A stretch of DNA of 64,000 nucleotides from Leptonema sp964619535 (GTDB lineage: Bacteria; Spirochaetota; Leptospiria; Leptospirales; Leptonemataceae): the NCBI GenBank assembly GCA_964619535.1, contig CAZUEX010000013.1:37137-101136 (forward strand). Reading direction: 5' to 3'. This document shows, piece by piece, positions 1 through 9,500 of this stretch. The notes under the pieces were generated by a model that did not search any database, was not told where the DNA came from, and saw only the letters and a program-made list of their open reading frames with translations. Position 1 is the stretch's first letter. Each line of letters begins with the position of its first letter. The position numbers were made by a program, and so were the translations under genes.

Positions 1-1116
1 TGTTTCGTAGGCCGGAGCCATCTGCACAAACTCCCAGAGCGGCTCTGTATGTTCTCCCGACACCTCTTCTCCGGTTTCGATCGAGCGCTGAACCATGTCC
101 GGAGTAACGGGAGAGTTGTTTCGCCTTGCCCGCAGCTCACGCACAATATACGGACCATCCACTCCCTGATCACGAAGGATTTTTCCCCAGAATCGCAGCG
201 GAATTCGCTGAAGCCCCGTCTCCAGCTTGCCTTCATAGCTGGCTGTGGCCAGGAATCGATTGGGGGAGTTCTTTTCCTGCAAATTAGCCTCGATCAGATA
301 GTAGCCGGCTTTGCGGATCTGAATGGGAACGTAGACCACCAGATGACCACCTTCATTGTGATCGGTTATCCCCTGCTGGAACTCCGCCACAACATGAGGT
401 GTACTGTACCAGCCTGCCCTTTGATTATGCTCTTTACCGGCAACGCGAAACGTGGCTTCCACAAACATGTCTCCCCAGTCTGCCCGGGTCGGTCGAACGG
501 TGATGGTATACATAAGATCTCCACCTGTTTCGTCCCCTTCGCGGCCGTCGTCGCCGGCATGAACAGGCGGCAGGGTACCGATCTCCTTGCGGTCAAATAC
601 GCGATACACTCTGGCCTTCAGGTTTTCAAGCTTCAGTCGCTGCCCCTGCTCATCCACACAGAAAAGAAACACACGATGATCGCCCCTGCCAACAGACACC
701 GCCGATTCGGCATTCATATCGCACTTTACGTTCATAAATTCCGGCGGCTCTTCGCAAACAGGCATACCGTTTTCATCTTCAGTACACCCCCTGGCCGGTT
801 TGCTTACAACGGGCAGTGGCTGTTGAACGATTCGATACGGTTCGATAAGATCCTTCTGCCACTCAAAAAGTGGTCGGGAATCGGGCGGATACTGTGCCCA
901 CTGAACGTACCGGTTTAAGGTTTCTACGGGGTCTTCGTTTACAAGCATGATCCTGCCTTCTTCATCCGCAGGTACAAGGGTGGGATCGGCAGGTGAAGCA
1001 ATCTCTGCCTCTTCTACCTTCGACGGAGCCGGATCCCTGAATAAGAGCATAATGACCGCAACCAGACCGATGGCAACGGCAATCAATAATCCGATAAAAA
1101 TGCGTTTTTGATTCAT
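1..1116 (-). CDS. Membrane-anchored protein of unknown function, 3' end outside the window
   Basis: An open frame runs from an ATG at 1116 to base 1 without a stop (372 codons), so the C-terminus is missing. The product starts with a short basic N-terminus and one hydrophobic segment (about residues 5-26, FIGLLIAVAIGLVAVIMLLF), then a soluble, presumably periplasmic region rich in acidic residues. A stretch around residues 106-117 carries two cysteines (GCTEDENGMPVC). I recognise no family. It lies downstream of the two hydrolase paralogues on the same strand, separated from the nearer by a terminator hairpin, so it may have its own promoter. The ribosome site is weak. The opposite-strand frame at 49-918 is a shadow of this gene. 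Confidence 0.75.
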   Translation of the reverse strand, partial: MNQKRIFIGLLIAVAIGLVAVIMLLFRDPAPSKVEEAEIASPADPTLVPADEEGRIMLVNEDPVETLNRYVQWAQYPPDSRPLFEWQKDLIEPYRIVQQPLPVVSKPARGCTEDENGMPVCEEPPEFMNVKCDMNAESAVSVGRGDHRVFLFCVDEQGQRLKLENLKARVYRVFDRKEIGTLPPVHAGDDGREGDETGGDLMYTITVRPTRADWGDMFVEATFRVAGKEHNQRAGWYSTPHVVAEFQQGITDHNEGGHLVVYVPIQIRKAGYYLIEANLQEKNSPNRFLATASYEGKLETGLQRIPLRFWGKILRDQGVDGPYIVRELRARRNNSPVTPDMVQRSIETGEEVSGEHTEPLWEFVQMAPAYET

Positions 1117-1152
1117 AGTCAATTTCCGTTAATTTCCCGATACACCGATGAG

Positions 1153-1175
1153 AAAAATGGCCGGCGTTGCCGGCC
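1153..1175 (-). terminator. Rho-independent terminator after the second hydrolase gene
   Basis: A perfect 7-bp stem with a 3-nt loop (GGCCGGC-GTT-GCCGGCC, 1159-1175) lies eight bases past the stop codon of the minus-strand gene, followed in the RNA by a U-run (plus-strand A-run at 1153-1157). Confidence 0.85.
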
Positions 1176-1183
1176 ACTGAGTG

Positions 1184-2038
1184 TTAGCGACGGCGATAAT
1201 CTCGCTTCGCATCAGCATGCGAATGAGACTTGCCACCCTGATACACCGTATAGTACGGCGTCCAGCGGTAATGGTATTTCTTGCACTTCTTCAGCCACAG
1301 GAAACCGCACCGGTATGTTTCTTTCAGACGGCCATTGCCTCGAGAGCATGACACACCGACGCTGGTTACCCTGTTGATGTTGCACAGCGAATGGTTCGCC
1401 AGTACGCCATCATCCTTGCCGGGCAGAAGCGGACTTGTCAGTTTCAGATAGTCCGATCCTTCTCCCGACGTCGTGTACAGAGTGCGACCGCCAGAATTGT
1501 TGTGATTGAAACCCAGACGGGCTCCCCGCGTACTCACCGATTGATCCAGCTCACCACCAAGTGTATCAAAACCAAGCCATCCCAGATACTTTGTAGAGAT
1601 ATCGGCCAGTTCTGAACCACCCGAAGCATTCGCAAGAAGCTGAATGCGACTGATGTTTACACCGGAAGGATTGTTCTGCCCGAAATACGCCGCAGCGACC
1701 AGCCCTCCTGTGGAGTGCGTGTAGATCTCGCAGGTATTCGAACCGGTGCAGAACACACGGATCGCATCATGTAGCTGCTTCTGTGCCCCACACTTCGACC
1801 AGCTGTAGGCACCACCCGACTTCGTTCCGTCGAATCCAACGTAACGAACATTATCGAGGTTGGATACTGCCCCACCCCAGTAGTTTTTGTGGTCGGACCT
1901 TCCGTCATTCACCGTTGCCAGGGTCTGGCAGTGGTTCTTTCCTGAACGCCCGTGCACAAAGAGCCGATAGGTAACAGCCTCGACTCCGTGCGCGCCAATG
2001 AGCAGCGCCGCAAGGGTAATGAACCCGAGTTTTCGCAT
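1184..2038 (-). CDS. Secreted alpha/beta-hydrolase (lipase-like), tandem paralogue 2
   Basis: A 284-residue protein with a signal peptide (residues 1-21, cut near VEA|VTY). The lipase-type nucleophile elbow reads THSTGG, with Ser109 as the likely nucleophile in place of the usual G-H-S-x-G; FVHG near residue 27 could form the oxyanion region. KDDG and several C-terminal histidines are candidates for the rest of the triad. Several cysteines suggest disulfides after export. It is very similar over its full length to the product of 2167-3021, so this is a tandem duplication. A strong GGAGG site precedes the ATG. The substrate is unknown; lipase or esterase is inferred from the fold motif only. 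Confidence 0.8.
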   Translation of the reverse strand: MRKLGFITLAALLIGAHGVEAVTYRLFVHGRSGKNHCQTLATVNDGRSDHKNYWGGAVSNLDNVRYVGFDGTKSGGAYSWSKCGAQKQLHDAIRVFCTGSNTCEIYTHSTGGLVAAAYFGQNNPSGVNISRIQLLANASGGSELADISTKYLGWLGFDTLGGELDQSVSTRGARLGFNHNNSGGRTLYTTSGEGSDYLKLTSPLLPGKDDGVLANHSLCNINRVTSVGVSCSRGNGRLKETYRCGFLWLKKCKKYHYRWTPYYTVYQGGKSHSHADAKRDYRRR

Positions 2039-2135
2039 TCTTAACCTCCAGTTTTTTTGTTTGGATTATACAGGGACATGGGTATCCTGCTGGAATACAG
2101 GAAGCCCGCTCCCTCGCCTTTGTTCAATAAGGCCA

Positions 2136-2161
2136 AAGAAAAAGGCCGCCTGATGGCGGCC
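2136..2161 (-). terminator. Rho-independent terminator between the hydrolase paralogues
   Basis: A perfect stem GGCCGCC/GGCGGCC with a 4-nt loop (2144-2161) follows the stop codon of the upstream paralogue, with a U-rich tract after it in the RNA. The two copies are therefore probably separate transcripts. Confidence 0.85.
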
Positions 2162-2166
2162 AAAGG

Positions 2167-3021
2167 TTATCGACGATTATAGTCACGCTTCGCATCGGCA
2201 TGCGAATGCGATCCGCCACCCTGATAGACCGTGTAGTACGGCGTCCAGCGGTAGTGGTACTTGTAGCATGTTTTCAGCCATAAGAAGCCACATCCATAGG
2301 ACTCGGTCAGACGGTTGCTTCCGCGAGAGCACGAAACATCCACGTCTGCAACCTGGTTGATGTTACAGAGAGAATGGTTGGCCAGTACTCCATCGTCCTT
2401 CCCTGGCAGAAGAGGACTGGTGGCATACAGGTAATCCGTACCCTCGCCCGATGTCGTATAGTAGGTTCGGCCGCCCGAGTTGTTATGGTTAAACCCGAGA
2501 CGGGCTCCGTTCGTACTTACCGACTGATCAAGCTCACCACCCAGGGTATCAAATCCAAGCCAGGCCAGATAGCCCGTCGAGAAATCGGCAAGCTCTGACC
2601 CTCCGGCCGCGCTGGCAATCAACTTGATTCTGCTGATATTCAGTCCGGAAGGATTGTTCATACCGAAGTAGGCCGCTACAACCAGGCCACCGGTGGAATG
2701 TGTGTAGATCTCACAGGAATTGGAACCTGTGCAGAACACCCGCAGGGCATCGTTTAGCTGCTTCTGCGCTCCACATGAAGACCAGCTGTAAGCCCCACCT
2801 GATTTCGTTCCGTCAAAACCGACGTAGCGAACGTTGGAGAGGTTGGATACAGCTCCACCCCAGTAGTTGTTATGGTCGGACGTACCGTCGTTGACCGTGG
2901 ACAGGGTTTGACAGTGACTTTTGCCCGAACGACCGTGGACAAAGAGTCGATATGTGACCGCTTCCAGGCTATGTGCAGCGCAGAACAGGGCCACAACGGC
3001 TAAAATCCCGCTTTTTCGCAT
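2167..3021 (-). CDS. Secreted alpha/beta-hydrolase (lipase-like), tandem paralogue 1
   Basis: A 284-residue near-copy of the product of 1184-2038, with the same length, signal peptide (ends LEA|VTY), THSTGG elbow with Ser109, and cysteine pattern. Differences lie in scattered substitutions and in the C-terminal third (for example GFLWLKTCYKYHYRW against GFLWLKKCKKYHYRW). Start ATG at 3021 with GGAGG nine bases upstream. The 216-bp region upstream is shared with the divergent TPR gene at 3238 and carries a nested inverted repeat (3038-3107) that would lie in or near this gene's 5' leader. Confidence 0.8.
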   Translation of the reverse strand: MRKSGILAVVALFCAAHSLEAVTYRLFVHGRSGKSHCQTLSTVNDGTSDHNNYWGGAVSNLSNVRYVGFDGTKSGGAYSWSSCGAQKQLNDALRVFCTGSNSCEIYTHSTGGLVVAAYFGMNNPSGLNISRIKLIASAAGGSELADFSTGYLAWLGFDTLGGELDQSVSTNGARLGFNHNNSGGRTYYTTSGEGTDYLYATSPLLPGKDDGVLANHSLCNINQVADVDVSCSRGSNRLTESYGCGFLWLKTCYKYHYRWTPYYTVYQGGGSHSHADAKRDYNRR

Positions 3022-3037
3022 GTTGAACCTCCGGATC

Positions 3038-3107
3038 GATCGAAATCCAGAAGCCTTTCTATATTTCTGTTACCATTAGCTTTATAATGGAGGCTTCTCT
3101 TTCGATC
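3038..3107. repeat. Nested inverted repeat in the divergent intergenic region
   Basis: Three nested perfect arms share one centre: GATCGAAA (3038-3045) with TTTCGATC (3100-3107), AGAAGCC (3049-3055) with GGCTTCT (3092-3098), and CCATTA (3073-3078) with TAATGG (3085-3090). Transcribed toward the hydrolase gene, this would fold into a 70-nt hairpin ending shortly before its ribosome site. It could be a leader structure, an operator or a remnant of a mobile repeat. Confidence 0.6.
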
Positions 3108-3237
3108 CTGTGTAAAAAGGGATTACGCTCACGTAAAGATCAAGAAGAAAAGGCCTGATTTTGTGTTCCGATTCAAAAAAAATGACTGGATTCCGCTTGC
3201 TTTACCATCCCCCTGCGCGTAGCCTGCCGGACCTGCT

Positions 3238-4200
3238 GTGATAATGAAAGAACATCTGTTTACCACCATCTGCCTTGCCGTGCCTGCCCTGCTCTGGTTT
3301 CTGCCCTTCTCTGCCCTGCCGGCAACACCGAATCCGAAGCCTTCGCCCCAGGAATTACAGAAAACAGGAGATGCACATTATACCAGGCGGGACTACCAGA
3401 CGGCCCACCTGTTCTATCGCTACCTGTACAGTTCCTGGCCCGACGATGACACGGGCAGCCGCCTGCTGCTCAGTTCGCTGCGCCTGAACGATGACGAGAC
3501 CCTGCTGAAAATGCTTTACCGCCCCCTGCCCAATGGTGGCTTCACCTACTCCTACCTTGCCATTTTTGCTGCTTATCGTCTGCAACGCTATGACCTGGCC
3601 TCCCTGCCCCTGAAACGGCTGGAGTACCGACCACCAGAGGATTTAACCGAAACGCAGAGGAATCGTCTTCAATTTTTGCGCGGTGCAGAGATCATCGACA
3701 GACGCCGGTTTCAAGAGGCTATCCTCTTTTATAGCGAGCTGGGCAAGAACGACGATGCCACAGGCATCCGATCCCGCAGGCTTGTGGAAGATCTAAAGCA
3801 GCATACGCGTATTGCCAGGAAGGTCCCCTGGCTTGCCGCCGGAATGTCGGCCCTTCTGCCCGGTGCAGGTCAGGCCTACACCGAACATTACAGTGATGCA
3901 ACCCTGGCCTTTTTCTGGAACCTTACCTTTCTTGGCGGATCGACCTATCTTTATTCTCTGGAAAGGGCTGCCGACCGCCCTCATACCGGATCCATCGTAG
4001 CCGGCCTGGTCGGCCTGGTCTTTTACGCCTCGAACGTTCTCGGTGCCTACAGCTCGGCCCATCGACGCAACGTCTACGTACAACGACGCTTTGCAGAACA
4101 CCTGCGCAGAAGCTATTTTTCAACCGATTATATAGAGCGTTCTTCGGAGATAGAGTTTCACCGACCGCTGGAGCAGGAACCCGCTTCTCCACCCCGATAA
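3238..4200 (+). CDS. TPR-containing membrane protein of unknown function
   Basis: A 320-residue protein: an N-terminal signal or anchor (residues 5-28), a helical TPR-like part (about 38-190; the segment around GDAHYTRRDYQTAHLFYRYL is a typical repeat), then a C-terminal membrane part with a glycine-rich entry (LLPGAGQAY) and two or three hydrophobic helices up to about residue 275. The glycine-rich motif plus short membrane helices is common in uncharacterised DUF5683-like proteins. It is a single gene, divergent from the hydrolases and convergent with scpA, whose stop lies six bases beyond this one's. Function not recognisable. Confidence 0.75.
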   Translation: MIMKEHLFTTICLAVPALLWFLPFSALPATPNPKPSPQELQKTGDAHYTRRDYQTAHLFYRYLYSSWPDDDTGSRLLLSSLRLNDDETLLKMLYRPLPNGGFTYSYLAIFAAYRLQRYDLASLPLKRLEYRPPEDLTETQRNRLQFLRGAEIIDRRRFQEAILFYSELGKNDDATGIRSRRLVEDLKQHTRIARKVPWLAAGMSALLPGAGQAYTEHYSDATLAFFWNLTFLGGSTYLYSLERAADRPHTGSIVAGLVGLVFYASNVLGAYSSAHRRNVYVQRRFAEHLRRSYFSTDYIERSSEIEFHRPLEQEPASPPR

Positions 4201-4206
4201 GCCGTT

Positions 4207-5004
4207 CTACCGGACAACGGCAGAGCGACGGAAGATGCGAATCTCAGAAAACGTTGCGTTTTGCACAATGACCAGCTCACGCAGCCTGGCCATCTCAAGA
4301 ATGGCGAGAACCGTTACAACGATCAACATACGGTTTACGGCAAGGTTCTCAAAAAGATCGAAGAAATCAAAGCCATCGGCCCGGGAAAGCAGTTCGCGAA
4401 TCGTTGCCATTCGCTCCTCAACGCTCATCTCTTCGGTGGCAATTTCCATGACCGGCTCGGGCTCATTCTCGCGTTCAATACGCCGCATCAATTTCAGGTA
4501 GGCTTCCACCAGATCCACAACATCAAGGATCTGCTCTTCGGCTGCAGGCTGTGCCACTTCAGCCTCAGCGGGACGCGAGAGCATAAAAGACGTCAGATCT
4601 TCCATTTCCCGAAACGTCTCGGCTGCCAGCTGAAAGCGTCGGTATTCCAGCAGCTGCTCGATCAGCTCCGGAGGCAATCTGGATTCGTTTTCCGGCTCTT
4701 CAAACCCTGGATCGGGTAACAATGCCCGACTTTTGTAATAGACCAGTCGCGAGGCCATCAACGCAAAGGAAGAGGCAAGCTCCATGCGAAGCGACCGGGC
4801 CCGTTCAATAAATGCCAGGAAGTCTTCTGTAATGCGATGGATCGATATGTCGAAGATATCAACACGATACGATTCAATGAGCTGCCATAGGACGTACAGG
4901 GGCCCCTCTTCTTCACCGGAGGGGCCCATCCAACGAACCAGGAATTCTTCATCGCTTACGTCCTGCGGCGCAAGCCCTGAATCAGCCTTCTGTGTTTCTT
5001 CCAC
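4207..5004 (-). CDS. scpA: Segregation and condensation protein A
   Basis: A 265-residue ScpA, the kleisin that bridges the Smc heads in bacterial condensin and helps separate replicated chromosomes. The N-terminal kleisin signature is clear (FLVRWMGPSGEEEGPLYVLW, then LIESYRVDIFDISIHRIT) and a helical middle and C-terminal winged-helix-like part follow. It begins with GTG 17 bases after the cheY stop and is probably co-transcribed with cheY. No scpB is in the window; the gene stops just before the convergent TPR gene. The N-terminal 18 residues before the kleisin motif are unusual but in frame. Confidence 0.9.
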   Translation of the reverse strand: MEETQKADSGLAPQDVSDEEFLVRWMGPSGEEEGPLYVLWQLIESYRVDIFDISIHRITEDFLAFIERARSLRMELASSFALMASRLVYYKSRALLPDPGFEEPENESRLPPELIEQLLEYRRFQLAAETFREMEDLTSFMLSRPAEAEVAQPAAEEQILDVVDLVEAYLKLMRRIERENEPEPVMEIATEEMSVEERMATIRELLSRADGFDFFDLFENLAVNRMLIVVTVLAILEMARLRELVIVQNATFSEIRIFRRSAVVR

Positions 5005-5021
5005 AACGACGCCAATGAGGA

Positions 5022-5381
5022 TCAGGACAGAGCTTTCTGTGCAGCCTGTTGTAACCGCTCTGGCGGGAATGGTTTTACAACAAAATCCTTCACTCCCATC
5101 TTGATGGCCCGGGCCAGCAGGTCTTCCTGCCCGAGGGCCGTAACCATGATGATGCGAGCATTGGGATCCTTTTTCAGGATTTCAGAGGCTGCTTCCAGCC
5201 CATCCTTTTCACGCATCGTAATGTCCATGGTCACAAGATCAGGCTTCAACGAATCATACATCGTCACCGCCTGATTTCCGTTTTCGGCCTCGCCTACAAT
5301 AACGTGGCCCTGGGACGAAAGGGCGTCTTTGACCAGCGTTCTCATGAATTTTGCATCGTCCACTACCAGGATTCTTGCCAT
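5022..5381 (-). CDS. cheY: Chemotaxis response regulator CheY
   Basis: A stand-alone 119-residue receiver domain. Visible active-site residues are Asp8/Asp9 (metal), Asp53 (phosphorylation), Thr81 and Lys103 (VVKPF). There is no output domain, as expected for the diffusible switch-binding regulator phosphorylated by CheA. It lies after cheB but with a 134-bp gap that contains a candidate promoter, so cheY-scpA may be transcribed separately from cheW-cheA-cheB. Confidence 0.92.
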   Translation of the reverse strand: MARILVVDDAKFMRTLVKDALSSQGHVIVGEAENGNQAVTMYDSLKPDLVTMDITMREKDGLEAASEILKKDPNARIIMVTALGQEDLLARAIKMGVKDFVVKPFPPERLQQAAQKALS

Positions 5382-5432
5382 ACGATCTCCAGTTAACCCT
5401 TATTTTTTCTTTTTATCTGACGCCCAGGTCAA

Positions 5433-5461
5433 GTAATAACCGGCACTCAGATTTCTTGCAA
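5433..5461 (-). promoter_or_regulatory. Candidate sigma-70 promoter for cheY-scpA
   Basis: On the minus strand TTGCAA (5456-5461) and TATTAC (5433-5438) are spaced by exactly 17 bases, about 50 bases upstream of the cheY start. The same gap also holds a weak hairpin after cheB (CAGGGTTC pairing with GAACTCCTG) but no convincing U-run. Sequence match only. Confidence 0.45.
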
Positions 5462-5515
5462 CTAAAAATTAGTTCTGTAAAACCAGGAGTTCAAAAACAG
5501 AACCCTGACCTGTTT

Positions 5516-6550
5516 CTACTGCAGCTTCAATAAATAATCGGCAATTTCGGTGTCAGAAAGAACCCGGTCCACCACACCTTCTTCAATTGCGCGACGATTC
5601 ATTCCAAAAATTACACTTGTTGCCTCATCCTGGGCAAGCACATGCCCACCCGCATCGTGCAGTTCACGCAGTCCATCCACGCCGTCCCGGCCCATACCGG
5701 TCATGATAATGCCAAGGATCCGTTTGCCAAAGACGCTTTGCGCACTGCGAAGCGTAAAGTCTATCGATGGCCTGTGCGCATGCAGAGGCGGACTGTCGTC
5801 CAGATCTACACGGACAGATGTCCCTTCACGCGTCAATCGCATATGCATTCCACCCCGGGCCACAACAGCCTGCCCTGGTCGTAACTCCAGTCCGCTTTCT
5901 GCTTCAAAGACATCCAGACCCGAGATCACAGACAGGCGCGAGGCAAAGGCCCCCGTAAAAAAGGGAGGCATGTGCTGTACAACGCAGATAGGAAGAGGAA
6001 AACCGGCTGGCAGCTTGCGAAAGATACGGTGCAGACACTGTGGTCCCCCCGTAGAACTGCCGATCAAAACCAGATCAAAGTCATGAAGTCTCCACTGAGA
6101 ATCGCCGGCCTGCCGTTGCTGCTTACGGGTAGCTACGGGAATGTGTTGTCGGGCAGCAACCAGTTCGACGATCTTCTGCTTTAGAAGATCATGGAGCTGG
6201 TCTACATGAAAGCCCATATGAGCCGAAGGCTTTGGTGCGAAATCCAGGGCTCCCAGCTCCAGAGCCCGAAAGGTTGTGTCAGCCCCTTCCTGCGTCAGCA
6301 CCGACAGCATCAGAACCGGTGTATTGAGTCCGCGCTTCTTGCGTTCTTCCAGAACGCGAATGCCATCCAGCACCGGCATTTCCACATCGAGGATAGCGAG
6401 GTCAGGCTTCAGCTCTTCCATCATCGCCAGGCCTTCCAGCCCGTTCACGGCCTCGCCGATCACGGACACCGATGGAAGCTCTTCAACAATATCACGTACA
6501 ACCCGTCGCGAAAGGGCTGAATCATCAATCAACAGAATACGAAAACTCAT
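5516..6550 (-). CDS. cheB: Chemotaxis protein-glutamate methylesterase CheB
   Basis: A 344-residue two-domain CheB that removes methyl groups from (and deamidates) chemoreceptor glutamates for adaptation. The receiver domain (1-125) has Asp9/Asp10 and phospho-acceptor Asp55. The C-terminal esterase has the catalytic serine in GSSTGG (Ser166), His193 (VQHMPP) and Asp289 (TGMGRDG). It overlaps cheA by four bases (ATGA), indicating translational coupling. No cheR is present in the window, so the methyltransferase must be encoded elsewhere. Confidence 0.95.
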   Translation of the reverse strand: MSFRILLIDDSALSRRVVRDIVEELPSVSVIGEAVNGLEGLAMMEELKPDLAILDVEMPVLDGIRVLEERKKRGLNTPVLMLSVLTQEGADTTFRALELGALDFAPKPSAHMGFHVDQLHDLLKQKIVELVAARQHIPVATRKQQRQAGDSQWRLHDFDLVLIGSSTGGPQCLHRIFRKLPAGFPLPICVVQHMPPFFTGAFASRLSVISGLDVFEAESGLELRPGQAVVARGGMHMRLTREGTSVRVDLDDSPPLHAHRPSIDFTLRSAQSVFGKRILGIIMTGMGRDGVDGLRELHDAGGHVLAQDEATSVIFGMNRRAIEEGVVDRVLSDTEIADYLLKLQ

Positions 6551-9500
6551 CGGATTCGGTTCACCAGATCCATGAGCTCCGGACGATTGGGCAGCATGAA
6601 CATGCGACCAAGGAGCTCTGTGTCTTCTCTGAGGAAGTCAGTACTGATATAAATAAAACGGGAATCCCTGTCAGGCTTCTCTTTTTCATCGATGTAGGCC
6701 AGCAGGTCTTTCGCCTTACCGTGAACAAAATGTGGCACAGTCGGAGTAATGGCCAGACCTGTGCGATTGGCCATCTCGTTCAGCAGGCTGGAACCAACGA
6801 TATTCGTCAGCTCAGAAAGGACGGACTGCACATCTTCGATATTCATCGCATGCTTGTTGCGATCCTGTACCGAAATGCCCATCAGCTCGCCGGCTGCATT
6901 GTATCCCGTTTCTTCATCGAATACCAGCATGAGGAGGGCGTAAAAGTCCCCTTCCGTTTCAAGAAAGACACCGATGAGATCGGTTTCCGGTAAATAGGTT
7001 TGCAGATCACTGTATTGAATGGTCTGGAATTCCGGTACGGTAACCTCTACCGAAACGCCCAGCAGCTGTGACAGAACAAGGCCACCGTTGATCATACCCG
7101 TGTTGATCACGGAGTAAAGACGGTTATAGTCCCCTTCATCAAGCTCTTCTGGTTCGGACTCTCCGGCCGAGAAGATGCGCAGCCCCTGATCGAGACGCTC
7201 CACCTTTTCCTGTTGAAACGACGCAATCGATTGCTGTATCTGCTCTTCACCGATCACGGCCGGTGCCTCATCAAGACGGCTTAGAACGGTTTCCGAATTT
7301 TCGGCCACAGGGCTGTCTGCTGACACCTCTGCAGTCGCTGCTTCCGGCGATTCCACCGTTCCCACCTCGACTGCATCGGCAGCGACTGCTTCGGGCTGGC
7401 TAACCTCTGCAGCAACCTCAGGCTGTGCAGGACCTGCCTCTGCAGCAGGCTCTGCAGGCGGAGCAGCCACGGCCACTTCCTGCCTGTCCTGCGCTTCCGT
7501 CTGCGACGGATGCGAAGAGGCGCTTGTAACGTCTCCGGATTCGCCGGCCTCTGGCCTTATGGCATTCACATGGCGGGCTCCATGCTCCCTTCGTCGAAGT
7601 TTACGGCCCGACCAGGCAAGCTCTTTTACGCGATCGTTGTATCGTCGGATGGCCTGCAGGACCACCTCGGAACGATCGTTCTTTTCCGCCGTCGCCGATT
7701 TGCTGGCAATCTCCATCAGACTGTGAACATCAAGCACCATAACGATGGAGCCATCCCCCATAAGACAGGCACCGATCAGGCCATCCACACGTCTGTAGTT
7801 CTGCTCAAGAGATTTGATCACAATCTCTTTCTTGCCAATCATGTGATCGACGATGTATCCAATCTTGCGACCGGAAACGCTGGCGATAACGACGGGGAAC
7901 TCTTCTTCCTGCCCACTATCGGGGATGCCCATCAGCTGACCCAGGCTAAAGACAGGAACGATTTCATTACGCAGATTGATAATGCTTTTTCCCTGCAGGC
8001 GGGTAATCTCAGAACGCGAAATGCGAATCGTTTCAACAACATCGGAAAGCGGGAAGGCATAGTCTTCGTTCTGAACCCGCACGAGAATAGCCGATATGAT
8101 GGCAAGGGTAAGAGGGAAGGTCAGAATAAAGGCACTGCCCTGGCCGGGTGTGTTCTGGATCTGGACGGTGCCCTTGAACTCACTGACCATCTTGCGGACA
8201 ACGTTCATGCCAACACCGCGACCGCTCAGATCGCTGACCTGCTTTGCCGTGGAAAAGCCAGGCAGAAAGATCATATTGTAGATCTCTTCGTCCGAAGGCG
8301 TGGAACCAGCCGGCACAAGCCCCTGCTTGATGGCCTTGTCCAGGATCTTCTCTCTGTTCAGCCCGCGGCCGTCATCGCGAATCTCCACGTAGATGCTGTT
8401 TCCGCTCTGATAGGCCTTTAGCGTCACATTACCGATCGGATCCTTACCGGCCTTCAAACGCTCTTCTTTTGACTCGATTCCATGATCCAGGGCATTGCGA
8501 ATCAGGTGGAGAAGAGGGTCATTCAGCGCATCGATAATGTTCTTGTCGAGCTCTGTATCTTCGCCTTCTATATGCAGCTCGATCTCTTTTCCAAGAGAAA
8601 GGGCCATGTCACGAACAGGACGGTTAAACCTCTGAAAGACAATACCGATGGGAATCATACGCGTTTTCATGATTCCCGTCTGTAGGTCGCGAGCGATGCG
8701 TCCGGCCTGGTCGATACGAGATTTCAGCTCTCCGAGCAATGTTGACTCACCAAACTCATTCAGCAGATCCTCATAGATCTTCAGGAGTCCGGAGTTTGTG
8801 ATAACAAGCTCACCAACGTTGTTCAGCAGATAGTCAATCTTCTCTGAAGAGACCTTGATGTTTCTGGTTTTAAGGTGTGTATCCTGCAGATGTAGATTTG
8901 TCTTACGTTCCACCTGCGCCGTTCGTGTATCATGGTCCTGCAGGTCTATGGCTGCCAGGTGCACCTCTTCGACCATATCCACCTGGCAGGCCTTGATGAG
9001 ATTGTCCTTTTTCTCATCCCCGAAGAATATGAACTGCAAATAATTTACGCCTGCTCCCTCTTCCAGCTCCTTCACCGTAGGATTGGACATGTAAACGGTA
9101 CCGATACGCCCCAGCTTATTCAAAAGTAGCAGGAAGCGCATGTTTTTCATCGGAGCGTCTTCGTCGATGGAAACGTAGCCCTGATAGGCAGGACTCTTCC
9201 CGGCAAGACGCTTGAGCTCCGCTTCCTGTTCGGCATTAAGCTGCAGTTGCGGAATCGGTTTTTCCTCGGCCGTCTCCTCTTGCATGGAGCCGGACTCTGC
9301 CTTTGACTCCGGTTCTGGCTCAGGGGTCGGCTCCGCCTCTGGCTGTGGATCTGGAGTCCCCGGGGCTTCCGCCTGTGCAGCAGGTTGCTCCAGGCCGTGG
9401 AATTCTTCGATCTGCTGAATCAGGTCGGCATACGTATCGTCAGGCATTTCGCCATTCTGGATGACGGCCACCGCCTGTTTGATACGATCCAGGCTGGCAA

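Noticed and set aside
49..918. Long plus-strand frame of 289 codons
   Set aside because: It is antisense to the minus-strand gene 1-1116, whose product has a proper membrane anchor. The plus-strand translation has no family-like features.
7510..8421. Plus-strand frame of 303 codons inside cheA
   Set aside because: Antisense to the well-supported CheA kinase core.
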